Of a stretch of 64,000 nucleotides of DNA, positions 15,640-26,418 are shown in pieces. The notes beneath the pieces are model-generated. The model made no database searches. It was not told the origin of the DNA and was given only the letters and a program-made list of their open reading frames with translations. Each line of letters opens with the position of its first letter. Positions within the stretch are counted from its first letter, which is position 1. This DNA comes from Chionis minor (taxonomy: Eukaryota; Chordata; Aves; Charadriiformes; Chionididae), in NCBI GenBank assembly GCA_013398295.1, contig VZSF01008218.1, positions 651,052 through 715,051 of the forward strand, in the 5' to 3' direction. The translations under genes and the position numbers were made by a program.

Positions 15640-16080
15640 ATATCCCATACCAGCCTTTTCTCCAAACTGAAAACTCCCAGGAATTTTTACCTTGTAAGGC
15701 AGCTGTTTTGCAGCCTTATTACTTTCGTTGCCTTTCTCTGTCCTTTATTCTGTCACTCTTAAGGTGTAAAAATAAGGACTTCACACAGTACTCAAGGCGT
15801 GGGTATATAAAGATTTTTTTTAAGAAGCAAAATCACGCCATCTCTCTTGTTCTTGACGATGCCCAGAGTCAGTTGATTATTTCAGAGAACTATCCATAAC
15901 AATGACAAAATCCTTCCTCAACTATACCTACCAGTTCTGGCTTCAGGATCATGTAAGTGTGGTTTAATTTTTTTTCCCCCCATAATACATTGCCCTACTT
16001 TTACACGCAATGAAGTTGATCTGCCACATACTTGCTTCCGTGGGTGTGAACGTGCTAGTAATTTCTACACTTTGAGGTTG
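15640..16080 (-). mobile_element. Ancient CR1/L3-like LINE fragment, reverse orientation
   Basis: The plus strand matches, in order, several landmarks of reverse-complement amniote CR1-type ORF2: CACACAGTACTCAAGGCGTGG (near 15782), TTTCAGAGAACTATCC (near 15880), and ATTGCCCTACTTTTACAC followed by TGATCTGCCACATACTTGC (near 15989-16036). Spacing between them follows the family, but many substitutions and indels have destroyed the frame. This points to an insertion much older than the two forward CR1 copies. Identification rests on remembered family patterns; the edges are approximate. Confidence 0.65.
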
Positions 16081-16556
16081 TTATCAGTTCCTTTGTATTT
16101 TACTTTCTTCATCCATAAAATAAAAATAGTCATCTGCCTTAAAAGGAGGTTGTATACTTAATTAACAGCTACTGATTGTTCTGTCATCCTCAGGGACGTG
16201 TAGAAAGGCAAATTAACGGTTAATACGATTAGATAACTTATGATTATAACGTTACTGAAATGTTTAGCAGTCCCCAACGGTCAGGTTAAACCTCATTTTT
16301 ATGCTAGGAGTTGGAAGTTGATTCAGTATTGAGTAGAAAAAAAAAGTATGCTCTTTCTCCTTAAGCAGTATGTTAGTAAACCTTGTACGGAATTTAGTGT
16401 ATCTCTTGAAATCTTTCAAATCTTTCACATCCCGAGAAACTCCAATTTTGCTTTAATTTTTGTGAACTATTTTACTTCCTTACGAAAACAAGTCTTGGTA
16501 TGGGTCTTGGTTTAATAAACATAATTAAAAAAAAAAAAGAAAAAGCAACACACCGT

Positions 16557-16578
16557 AAAAAAAAAAAAAAAAAAAAAA
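16557..16578. repeat. Poly(A) tract, 22 bases
   Basis: A run of 22 A shortly after a 12-base A run at 16527-16538, forming an A-rich stretch of about 50 bp. No element body was identified. Confidence 0.95.
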
Positions 16579-19500
16579 CCCAAAGCACTGAGGACAGGGA
16601 ACATCCTGTGGTTCCTGCTCATGCGGTCAGACCTGGAGGCTGAGAAAGGCTTCCTCCCTCTCAAGTTCAGAAACCTAGAGCACAATACAAGGGAAAATAT
16701 GGCACTAGTTATTTTTACCTAAGTAGGGAAATTTATAGGTCACACCAAACTTTCCTTAACCATCCAAGAAAAACCGTAATATCATAACCAACAGACTGCA
16801 AAACAAATCCTGTTATCCAAGAATGAACGTGCTTCACTGCTGAAAAACTAATGTCATGTTTGAATTTGTTAAAGGCTTGGGATATTATGAGTATGAAAGA
16901 CTAAATCACTGAAGAATACAATTCAATTTCTATTGTCACGTCAATTAATACATTTTATTCTAAATTAAGTCCTATTCATATTAACTGCATCCTAAGAACA
17001 TTACAGGTGCTCAGAAAAAACCTGTACCTTAATTCCACAAGAAGACTGACTGCAAGACATCTCCAGGATAACACAATCCCACAATGGAAACAAAAAGACC
17101 CAAATTTGCAAGAGCTTTGCTTCTCCTTGAGAAAGCTTGTTAAACTCTGTATTCAAATTGTCAGATGTTGCATACTCAAGGTTGCTCAAGGTTTCTCTTT
17201 CTGCTTTGCAAATCTAGTAAAATAGCTGATATTGTCAAGAATACTGTCAAAAATCTGTATGTATAGCAAAAGCACCTGCCCTCTCCAAATTCATTTCTGT
17301 CAGGGATACCAAATTATTCTTTGAGCATCTATTCTCATTAGAGTCATGAGAGAACTGTTACTGCCTTTGGAAGCACGAGAAACCCCACATAATTTCTGTG
17401 CTGCTAAATTTCGCTTTGGCTGCTAGGCAACTGTAACTTATTGCAAGAGGTGGTGAAGGTTTTTTCCCCTTCAACATTGAAGGAATTCGAGTTCTCCTTC
17501 AGAGAAAAAAAAAAATGCAGCAAGAGCAAAGCAAGCTGAGAAAATATCCTGAAAAAAACCAAGCACTATATAGCATATTTATGCTTTTTTTTTCCCCCCC
17601 CCAGGAAAATCTACTATAATTACACTCTACATTTAAAAATCCCCTGGTTTTCGTTACTTGTATTTTTTCAAAACACTCCGCACCAGGTCAAGCAATTCAT
17701 TTGAATATAAACTTTACAAAAAAACCCCACCACACACCCAAGCCAACAAAACACCCAAACCACCAACAGTACTTTTAATTCCATTGTTTCATGTAAGGGT
17801 TTTTGCCTTCCAGGGTGCTCCTATTTGACATAATTTTTAAGGAGTCTCCTCTTCATGATATATTTATGGACAAAACCTATGTCTTCTCCAAGTAAAAATT
17901 ACTGACCCTTAACAATGTTTGCTTGAGAGTTTTGCCAATTAGTTACATTTCAGTACCATGTGTATTTATAATCAAACTGTGACCATTATAAACAAATCAG
18001 AAAACCTGAAGGCTTCTATTTTTACAGAGTGACAGAAAGATGCCACTCTTACCTTTTCCTGAATAAGCACTGAGGCCTTCTAGCATTTTTAACAGTTCAG
18101 AAGTCTAGTCAAAGGTCTAAATCTTTTTACAGTAAACATTTAGCGCACTCTAGTCACTAGATGGTCTTTGATTCAGACTTTTAATCACATTGTAAAGTTT
18201 TGACACCAATTTCTCAGAAACTAGAACATGCAGACCTTGTAAAGTGAGACCCCCTCTGCCAAGCAGAGTCCCAAGTTTTCCCACTAACCTCAAAACTTTG
18301 TTCAACCTTTGGACACGTAGGACAGTTAGAGCTGGTGAAAAAAGAATGACTGTTGGATTTTTTGGAAAGATGAAGATAACGTAGCAACAACTACACGTTT
18401 CAAACAAACTATGTTACAAAAATTTCTGGTTTATTTTAAATGTATACTGGGGAACCTATAGTCACTTTTTAATTTAAGAAAACATCTTCATATAGCACTT
18501 CCTCATCTTTAGGTTTTTAAATGTAGTTACCAAGTATGAAGAACATTAAGAAAGCGACCCAAATAATCTAATTAAATAATTAGTACTAAACATCTTAATT
18601 AATATGTTACTGCCACTAACTGCCATCCTCCTTTTTCCTCCCTCCATTCCCAAAGGGCTTTTCTTCTCCTGTTTCTTTCAATGCTGCCCATCTAAAAGAC
18701 ATTTTCATCATGCAGTGATTGAAAAGCAAAGCCTTACATGTTCCATTTTAAAACAAATTTGCCTGTTTCTGACTGACTGTTTCCTTTAGGTACTGTAAGA
18801 GCCGAGGGAGTAGGGAAAACCACCACATGGTGCTTATCACAAGCAAAGTAAAGTTTATATCTCTGCTATGTGTTTACAGGTCACATGTTAAAAATGGAAC
18901 AAAACAACAATTTGCTCCACCATTTTATCCTCTGGATTTGCAGTGGAAATAATGATTTTTTTCTTTCTTTGGCAGTGCAAAGGTGAGTCCACATTCAACT
19001 GTGTCCTATATTGAACTGTGGTAATTTCAACAATATACATACGACTCTCTGGTACATCAAGCACTTAATTAAGGAAGTCGTCTTCTTACTCAAATGATAA
19101 AAAAATTAATTTCAGGAAGCAAATCAGTTCGTAAACACCTTTCATTTCCTGCTGCTTCAGATTAATTATGAGTGTGTCTGATTCTTCTTCGAGAAACCCA
19201 CCTCAGGAACTTCTATCTGATACTTCCATCATCTACAGCATTATATAGCACTTCAAAGTATATCAGTATTTCCCAGAACAGATTTTAAGTACACTATTAC
19301 CTTTTATTGTTATTTATATGTATGCCGCTCAACATCAACTGCAAACAGAACTGCACGGGTTCAATTAGCAAGTTCTTAAATCGTGTCCTTATGTAATTTA
19401 ATTTGAACACATTTTTAAGCTGTATGTAAAATTCTCATCTACACTATATTTAAGACTAAAGGTCACGTTTTCAAAGGTTATGTCACCAAGAAAATTAAGT

Positions 19501-22500
19501 CATGCTTTTAAAACTTAAAGAATAAGGAGAAAATTATATTCTGACTACACAACTGTAGGCACCATGACTAGCCTGCTCCATTTTCGGCACTACTTCAGAA
19601 AACAAAAAGGGTTTCTAGCTGAAGGACATTCTGGATCACCCTCTAAAAACATCTTCCTCCAAAGCTTCAGATGAAACCAGTTAGCGTGAATATCCCTTTG
19701 TGCATAAACTACTTCTGAAACGTCAGGTGTAGAATTTAGCTCCTAAAGAGGTAAGAACGTCTAGTTCTATTTCAGTACTTTATCTCTACAATATTCACAA
19801 ACTACTGAATCAACTGCACTATTAGCACAATCCCATGTACGTGTCACTTTTACATCTTTTCCGTCTAATCTTGCTGTCATTAACAGACAAGAACTGCATG
19901 CCGTGAGACACTCAGTTGACACAACGATAGACCAAGTGATGGTCAAATGTTTTGAAAATTTGATGGTTTAATATTTAGCAAGTAAGTCTCTCATTCTTGT
20001 TATCTCACATTGCTCCCAAAGAAAACTACTCCTAGAGACTGAAAGAACAGATCTGTTTCTTAATGGTTCTCTGTCAGAATTGATACAAAAATAGGCTGAG
20101 GAGCAGGGAACAGAGGCAACTCCTGCCTCGTGTACCAAAGACGTAAGGCTACAAGTGGAGATGTTAACAGGATCTATTTGAGACACTATCCTTTTCAACA
20201 AACCTGCTCTTAGATACTCACCTGATGAGGGAGTAGCATACTAAGAAATGACACAAGGCAAGAATTTCATATTGAAGAACCAGACTTAACTGGCCACTTC
20301 TGTGGAACAGATACATGAAACTGGCAGCACCAATTCTTCTGTGCTCCAAAAAAGTAATAAAGAATAGGTGCAAACAATACTGGGTTTTACAGAACAGCAC
20401 CAGAAGCATTTGTACCAGGAAGAGAGTTAATTCTGCCGGCGTTTAGAATCGCTTCCACAGAGAGTATGTGAAAGTTTTGCTGTATACAGAGATTAATTTG
20501 CACAATACCCAGATCTTTGGTTTCACCTAGTTAGCTCTAACACGTACACGTGAAAAATACTGCCCAAATTTAAATGACAAGCCTGGTTACTTTCCCCCAG
20601 CGCAAAGCAAACATTGCTATCAGGCCCAGACATCCATCACAAATAGATTTTACACAAAGTTTCAGATACTTAAAAAGGATTGTTTTATTTTTATTTGAAA
20701 ATGAACATTTCATTGAAGTCAAAACTAAAATATTTCAATGTTTGAGAAGGTTTTAATTTCTCTTCTCTTAGTCTAGCCTTCAAACGTAATTCTTCCTCTT
20801 TTACCAATAGAATTGGAGGGGAAGAGACCAAGCACATGTTTGGGTTTGGTTGGGTTTTTTTGTGTGGGTTTTTTGTTTTTTGTTTTTTATTTGGCTTTGA
20901 TTTCACTTACAGAACACTTCCCTCCTGCACAATCAACAAAATGACTTAAATGTTTTTAAGAAAACTACCGTGGAGGGGAATCACCTCTTCCAAAGATTTC
21001 AGAGGCAAGGTGTTTGTCAGGAATGGATTCAATCATTTCACTGTCTCAAATAACCCAGATCGTGCATAACAAGCAGCATCCCTTACTTTCCAGTAGATGC
21101 ACGGAAACACATGATTTGGAAAATATTTTTTCCAAAAATTTTCAAACTAAAAAAAGATTCTTAAGTTTTCAGCTTACACTGACAATGTTGAAGAAAGCTT
21201 TTTAGTCTGTATTTTAAAGGTTGCCCACTAATTTGCATCTATTGTCTAAACAGAAATGTTTATTTCACAAAAGAATTGGGCAAATGGTCCTATGTTGATG
21301 TAAACGGTCAATTTTGTGCTACAACTGCACGAATGTGAAGCTGCAACCTTTAACAATAAATTTTGTCCTTTATTTTCCATACTGTTGGTCTTTATTTTCT
21401 TCATCTGTGGGTAGCCATGAAGTTTAAATATCAAATTTGTTCTAACACTCACAAAGTACCTGGATGAGCTGATCTGATAAAAAATTAGGAAGTTGTTTTG
21501 TAAGGTTACAGGGGAGAAATAAAAGCTAGACCAAACATGTCAAAGATACGGTGACAGATTTCAGTTTTGCTTCCACAAACAGCAGTTGACATTCCACTAA
21601 GATTCACTTTCGAGCAAATGACTGCCCAGGTAAGAATAATGATGAGAGTTTTTTTCCATGAGTCAAAAACACAAACAAGAATCTACTTTATACTCATGCG
21701 TGTTTGACACTTTGCTGACTTGTGTCCTTCACGTGTCAAACCCAGGCAGCCGTTACACAACAGCCTTCAGGTGATTATGCTGAACTGAAGATCAGTTCTC
21801 TTTTCCCAAGTCCATTTTCAGTGGACCGCTTTTAAAACTTTTTTGTTTTAAACATTGAACGCACAACATTTTAAACTCTCACAGTGTAAAAATGTACCAT
21901 AATTTCTTCAGCTGCAGATATCATACAATTTTGATTTCATAGTGCTTTAAAAGCCACCAGTTCTTTCCTTGGGGGGTGGGGGGAAGGCAGCGTGGGTAAA
22001 AATAATAATTCCACCCTCTGATTCAGAAATACAATAGCTGACAGCAACAGGCTGTGTTAAGTTAGTAGGAATTCATTAGTAAGTCGTAATATTTTCAAAC
22101 AATAGACTTTGATAAAAATATTTACTTGACTTAGCTACATTCTACATCTGCAAATAATGTGAACATTCTCTCTAGCACAAATGTTCATTGAAGCAGTTAA
22201 CCTTTAGCAAATGTAACCATAAAGTAAAATTTAAATGAACAGTCAATGTTCCTACTGGAAATGATCCTACAGAAATTACATCCTATCAATTCAAATCCCG
22301 AAACTGGTAAGTGCTACATTAAATCTTGTTTCCTAAACTGAACAAAATTGACTAATAGGCTCCATACGTTGCTACTTATTTCTCAGATGGTTAGTCATAT
22401 TGATGAGCCAATATACAATACCTGCTGTTATACCTTGACAAGAATATTAATACACTCGCATAACTAATCTGACCCAATGACATTGGCCAGCTGTCTAAAA

Positions 22501-24023
22501 AATATCTGGAAATAAACTAGTCCCTGATAAGATGCAACGGTAAATTTCAAGTACCCCAAAAGAAAAAAACAAAGTCATCAAATGGAATTAACTAACTTCT
22601 GCCATTGTCTTGAATAAAAATACATAGTAAAATGTGGTTTATATTGTCGGTTTTGGTCTTGATTATTGATTTCTATTTGTGCTCATATATACCTTAGTAA
22701 AAATGACACATACTGATTGCATAGTTAGTAGCATAGGACTCTAGTTTTGAATGATTCTAGCCTCGATACCTAAATAATTGAATAAGAAGCATCACTCTAA
22801 GATTTGTCATATTTAATGCTGAAGATGTCCAGTAAACGTGCAAAAGATTAACATGCTGCTTTTCATAAGATGATCGCGCCAGTTTCACGCAGAAGACATG
22901 TAACGCTAAAAGCAAGTCAGCATTTGACATAAGCAAATGGACAGAAGGTATTTTTAGGAAAAAAATAATCAAAATAGTATTTTATTGCAGAACTAAAGAA
23001 GACACTATCATTTGAGCCACCTCAACTTTTCACTGTAGAAGACTTGGTTGGAAAGTACAATTTCTTTTCTTTTCCTTCCCTCCCCCCACCCAAATAATTA
23101 CTCTACAGGCCAGAACTGCCTCGCAGCAAAATCAAATATCTCTTAACCAAAGGAAACAATCAAGGACAAAAATTCTGGTTTCAGTTTAACCCAAACTAGT
23201 TCCAAAGTTTCACTAGGATTCTCACAAGTTTTAAGTAACTTTAAACCTTAAGTTTAAGATTTAAATCACTTTAGCTATTAGTTTATAAGTACGGGCATTC
23301 TAACAAGGAAGCTAATCAAAACCACACAGGAGACACTATGTACTGCAGTGAACTCCACAAAAAACCCCTGGCACTGAAGTATGATTTGACAAGGCTATAA
23401 AATAATTATATTCAAATAAAGTGAAAACGATGATTTTTTTTTTCCGTGGAACTTTAAACCATGTATTAGCAATATCTGATTTGTCACTCTATTTGATACA
23501 TAACTGCTCACATTTTTTGGAGGATTTAAGTTAATAGAGAAAGAGATCAAACGAACATAAAGTCGTTACTGGTCTATTGAAAGTATCACAAATCCCACTG
23601 CACGGCCAATTCAAGCTTGTCTTCTCTTTACAGTTCTGATCACTATCTACATTTGTAACACAGTGCTTATTTTCCAAGTTGGCTTCCATTTTTGCTAGCA
23701 CAATTTTGCTTTCGGACAAAACAGGCCTTAGTTTTACCACATAATAGGAAATTACTGAACTCAGTGTTTGTAGCACAGTTCAAAATCACGGTGCCAGAAT
23801 ACTTCAACAGGCTGGAGGGCAAGCTGGAAGTCTGTTTTTCTAACTTGCTGTCTCTGCTTCTCTCGCAGTAGGAATTAGTCTGCTATTTTACTTCCAGAAG
23901 AAAAAATTGGGATTGTCTAAGTGCTGATGCAACAAACCAATCAAAAATCCTCCGCTAATGCTGGGACGCAGTGTTTGTTAAAAAAATGTTCTTTAAAATA
24001 AGAATACAGAAAAATCACAGAAA

Positions 24024-24029
24024 ACTTAC
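24024..24029 (-). promoter_or_regulatory. KCNMA1: 5' splice site of the KCNMA1 exon
   Basis: The minus-strand sequence directly after the last codon (CTT, Leu) is GTAAGT, the consensus donor hexamer. Its position after TGRVL agrees with where the conserved Slo1 protein continues into the S1 segment, which is not encoded by the bases that follow here. Confidence 0.9.
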
Positions 24030-24194
24030 AAGTACTCTGCCAGTTAATGTCTGGGCAGATATCATGACTCCTGCCCAATCCTTCACAGAGGTCATCCATC
24101 CCACTTCTGCTGCCACATTCTCTTCTTTTTCATCAGTTGCTTTACAGGCCCCATCTGCCTGTGTATCTCCACCACCATTGATCTTCTGGGCCTC
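24030..24194 (-). CDS. KCNMA1: KCNMA1 (BK channel alpha, Slo1) internal exon, S0-S1 linker
   Basis: This exon encodes part of the pore-forming subunit of the plasma-membrane calcium- and voltage-activated potassium channel. Read on the minus strand it is exactly 55 codons, phase 0 at both ends, opening [15 protein letters not shown] and closing with [19 protein letters not shown] followed by TGRVL. The second half ([20 protein letters not shown]) is the almost invariant stretch before S1 in vertebrate Slo1. The first half is the more variable, acidic, Gly-rich cytoplasmic linker after S0. The exon stops just before the hydrophobic core of S1, which the next exon should supply. It is flanked by a CAG acceptor at 24195-24197 and a GTAAGT donor at 24024-24029. 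By the vertebrate gene layout as I remember it, this is coding exon 2. The reading frame contains no disabling change. The exon has introns on both sides, so a processed pseudogene is very unlikely. Confidence 0.95.
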
Positions 24195-24218
24195 CTGAAA
24201 AAGAAGTATTTGGGTTAA
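24195..24218 (-). promoter_or_regulatory. KCNMA1: 3' splice site of the KCNMA1 exon
   Basis: On the minus strand the bases before the exon read ACTTCTTTTTCAG, a pyrimidine tract followed by the CAG acceptor (24195-24197). A TTAAC element at 24214-24218 puts a plausible branch-point adenosine about 21 nt upstream of the exon. This fixes the exon's first codon as GAG. The branch-point choice is inference; the tract and AG are seen directly. Confidence 0.85.
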
Positions 24219-25739
24219 TGCTGAGCAATTTGACAGTGAAAGTCAGCGTCCAGTTGTAGCTAAGAAATGCTATGAAAAAAAGCCTATCAGTCTTCCTGGA
24301 TTCCTGCTAGATAAAATTAAACACCTACTTGGCCGCGTCTCTTTAGAAACAGAAATGATCTATGAGTTACCAGACTAACAACTAAATAATACTCTCCTTG
24401 ACGTTAAATCTTAAAAACATATTTGCCATCAAATACGCTGGATGTTCCTTCCCTATAAGCAGCATAATTGCCATGAGCTACGTAAGCAATTACAGAGCTA
24501 CATATAAATGAGTTTGTCAGACACACACTGAAGGACCTTTTGATGTATTGGTTCAAAACAATGTGTGCTAGGTGTGATGATGTTTTATGTACAATTTTAA
24601 TTTACTACCACTAGAATTAATTATCTGAGCAAAACCTTCACAGAGGAGCATGATGCAGCGAGACAATAATTATCAAGTGCGAGGGGAACAAAATACACCG
24701 TAGTCTGCAGGGAGCTGCCATGCTATCAGCGAACCGGTGTTTCAGTGGAAGTGTTTAATATATCGCTGGAATTCTGTCAGTAAGTAGCTCTCGTAGAAGG
24801 GAGAGCTAGACTTTAAAGAGGAGCCTCAGCTGCGCTAAGCTGCCTGATGAGTCACACGCGCTGGAATTCATATCCGTCTCTCATGGACGCTGCAGCAGGC
24901 ATGTCATGCTCTGTAACTATGTGCTACCGTCACGGACGCCACGCAAAAATCAAGGGAAAGGATAGGAAAAGCCAGCCTGGATCGTACAGCATTTAAAACG
25001 TATCGTATGCAAAGTATCAGACGGTGCCACGAGCGTGCCTTTGGTGACAGCATAATACTAACGACTTCCTGAATACTTGACAAGTTATGCTAAACAGGCA
25101 GAGGGGAGGCAGCAAAATTCAGGGCTGAGGCAAGTACCAAGCACTTGAACTGCACCCATAGATCTACATTAGCGCTTCAAGCGCTCTGCGCAGACCAACA
25201 GCTTGAGAGATCTGCTTTAGAGATGACTTGCCTATAGGCCGCTAAGCAGGAAATGATGTGCCATGAATCCCCTCTGGGATGTGCGGTATACAAACAAAGA
25301 GGTTTGACGCCTGTTCAGTGACTATTACCCGCAGTAGGAAGAGGAGACTCCCAGGGTGAGAACGCCTAGCTGGGAGATGGCCGTAAGGACGCGGCCGGAC
25401 ACCAAGGGAAGGGCACTTCCCCACAGCAGTACTGAACTCGCACAGAAATTGCACTGAATCTGTCAGCAAAGGACAGCACAGCAACACTAAAAACATAATA
25501 TGGAGACCAACAGTTGTTTTTAGAGAGCCTCAGTAGTACAACTTCTTTAGCTAGCAGATTCTTCTCCGTTAAGCCTCCCTCCTGACACACGGACTCCATC
25601 TTCTTACCAGCAACCGCAGCACGGTGCGTGATGCGGCTATATTGATAACGACAAATTACTCAGAGTTACGACGGTCATTCAGTACTCCCTAAGCAAATAA
25701 CCAGGCAGAAGATGAAAGCCGCTGTGTATTTGCACAACT

Positions 25740-25900
25740 GGACCTCGTTCCCTGGCAGATTTGGAGACGGCGAAGGAGATGTTTTGCGCTCTGCGGTGCG
25801 AGAGCACAGCCCGCAGCGTGGGACACTGACCCGCGGCACGGCCCACGGCACTTCCCGGAGAGCCACGCTTGGCCGGGGACAATTTGTGACCCACGTTATC
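25740..25900. promoter_or_regulatory. CpG-rich patch upstream of the KCNMA1 exon
   Basis: Around 25761-25905 there are roughly 15 CpG dinucleotides, against a background of AT-rich intron with very few. It includes TTTGCGCTCTGCGGTGCGAG and ACCCGCGGCACGGCCCACGG. It lies about 1.6 kb upstream of the exon in the sense of KCNMA1 transcription. CpG retention suggests an unmethylated regulatory element or alternative promoter, but no specific core promoter was identified. Confidence 0.4.
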
Positions 25901-25990
25901 ACCAAGCCACAGAGATTAGCCCCAAAGAGATGCTTCGACCACCATTCACTCTTTTGATTGCAACCCAGGAAAGAGAAACCTAGCTTTTTC

Positions 25991-26016
25991 TTTTTTTTTT
26001 TTAAAAAAATTTTATT
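25991..26016 (-). other. AATAAA plus poly(A) run on the minus strand
   Basis: Read on the minus strand, an AATAAA hexamer (26011-26016) is followed after about eight bases by a 12-base A run (25991-26002). It lies downstream of the GC-rich block on the same strand. This could be the tail of an old retrocopied transcript or a real alternative polyadenylation site, but A/T-rich intron produces such patterns by chance. Confidence 0.3.
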
Positions 26017-26084
26017 TTTAGTGGATGATGTGGCCGTATATACCAAACACTGTAATAAAATATTGAGCTTTAGGCAACCTAGAC

Positions 26085-26418
26085 ACAAGGCCCTGGGGGC
26101 ACTCACAGGCCTCGCAGGCCCTGGCCACTCTCCCCCGGGGTCTCCCCCCGCCCGCCATGACCACCCTGCCTGTGGCCCAGGCCACCAGCGCGGCCCAGCG
26201 CCACCAGCTCCCCCCAGCCCCGTCTTACCCAGCAGCGGGGCCCTGCTGAGCTGGGCCCCCACCAGCCCGTGGCTGACCGCGATTCCCCCTCCCCAGGCCC
26301 GATCCTCACCCTCACACTCCCAGGCGGCCGCCCAGGCCGGCCCCGGCCCACCCCGAGGAGGTTCCTGGTGCCCAGGGCTGGGCATCCCCCGGCCCTCAGG
26401 GAGCCCCTCAGCCCCCTA
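26085..26418. other. Very GC-rich, C-skewed block with sharp edges
   Basis: About 330 bp is dominated by C on the plus strand (G on the minus) and bounded abruptly by AT-rich DNA on both sides. It holds about 20 CpGs. On the minus strand, 26331-26354 has four G runs with loops of 1, 2 and 7 bases, a canonical G-quadruplex pattern. A GTAAGA potential donor lies on the minus strand at 26223-26228. Open frames crossing it (for example minus 25675-26385) are long because stop codons are rare in GC-rich DNA; they show only Gly/Pro/Ala-rich composition and no domain. Confidence 0.5.

Larger units (their letters stand above)
1..24029 (-). other. KCNMA1: KCNMA1 intron downstream of the exon (partial)
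   Basis: This is the intron between the linker exon and the S1 exon, continuing past the left edge. I looked on the minus strand for the S1 continuation (VVLVFALSIGALVIYFI in the family) and did not find it. The stretch is AT-rich with short chance reading frames only. Recognisable content is limited to poly(A) runs (2893-2918, 15465-15482, 16557-16578), a C/T-rich tract near 23062-23092, and the old CR1-like fragment at about 15640-16080. I see no other gene in it. Confidence 0.85.

Noticed and set aside
25675..26385. 236-residue minus-strand open frame across the GC-rich block
   Set aside because: It runs through a poly-Lys stretch encoded by the A run and has only Gly/Pro/Ala-rich composition. 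It overlaps a 153-residue plus-strand frame. Length is explained by the scarcity of stops in GC-rich DNA.
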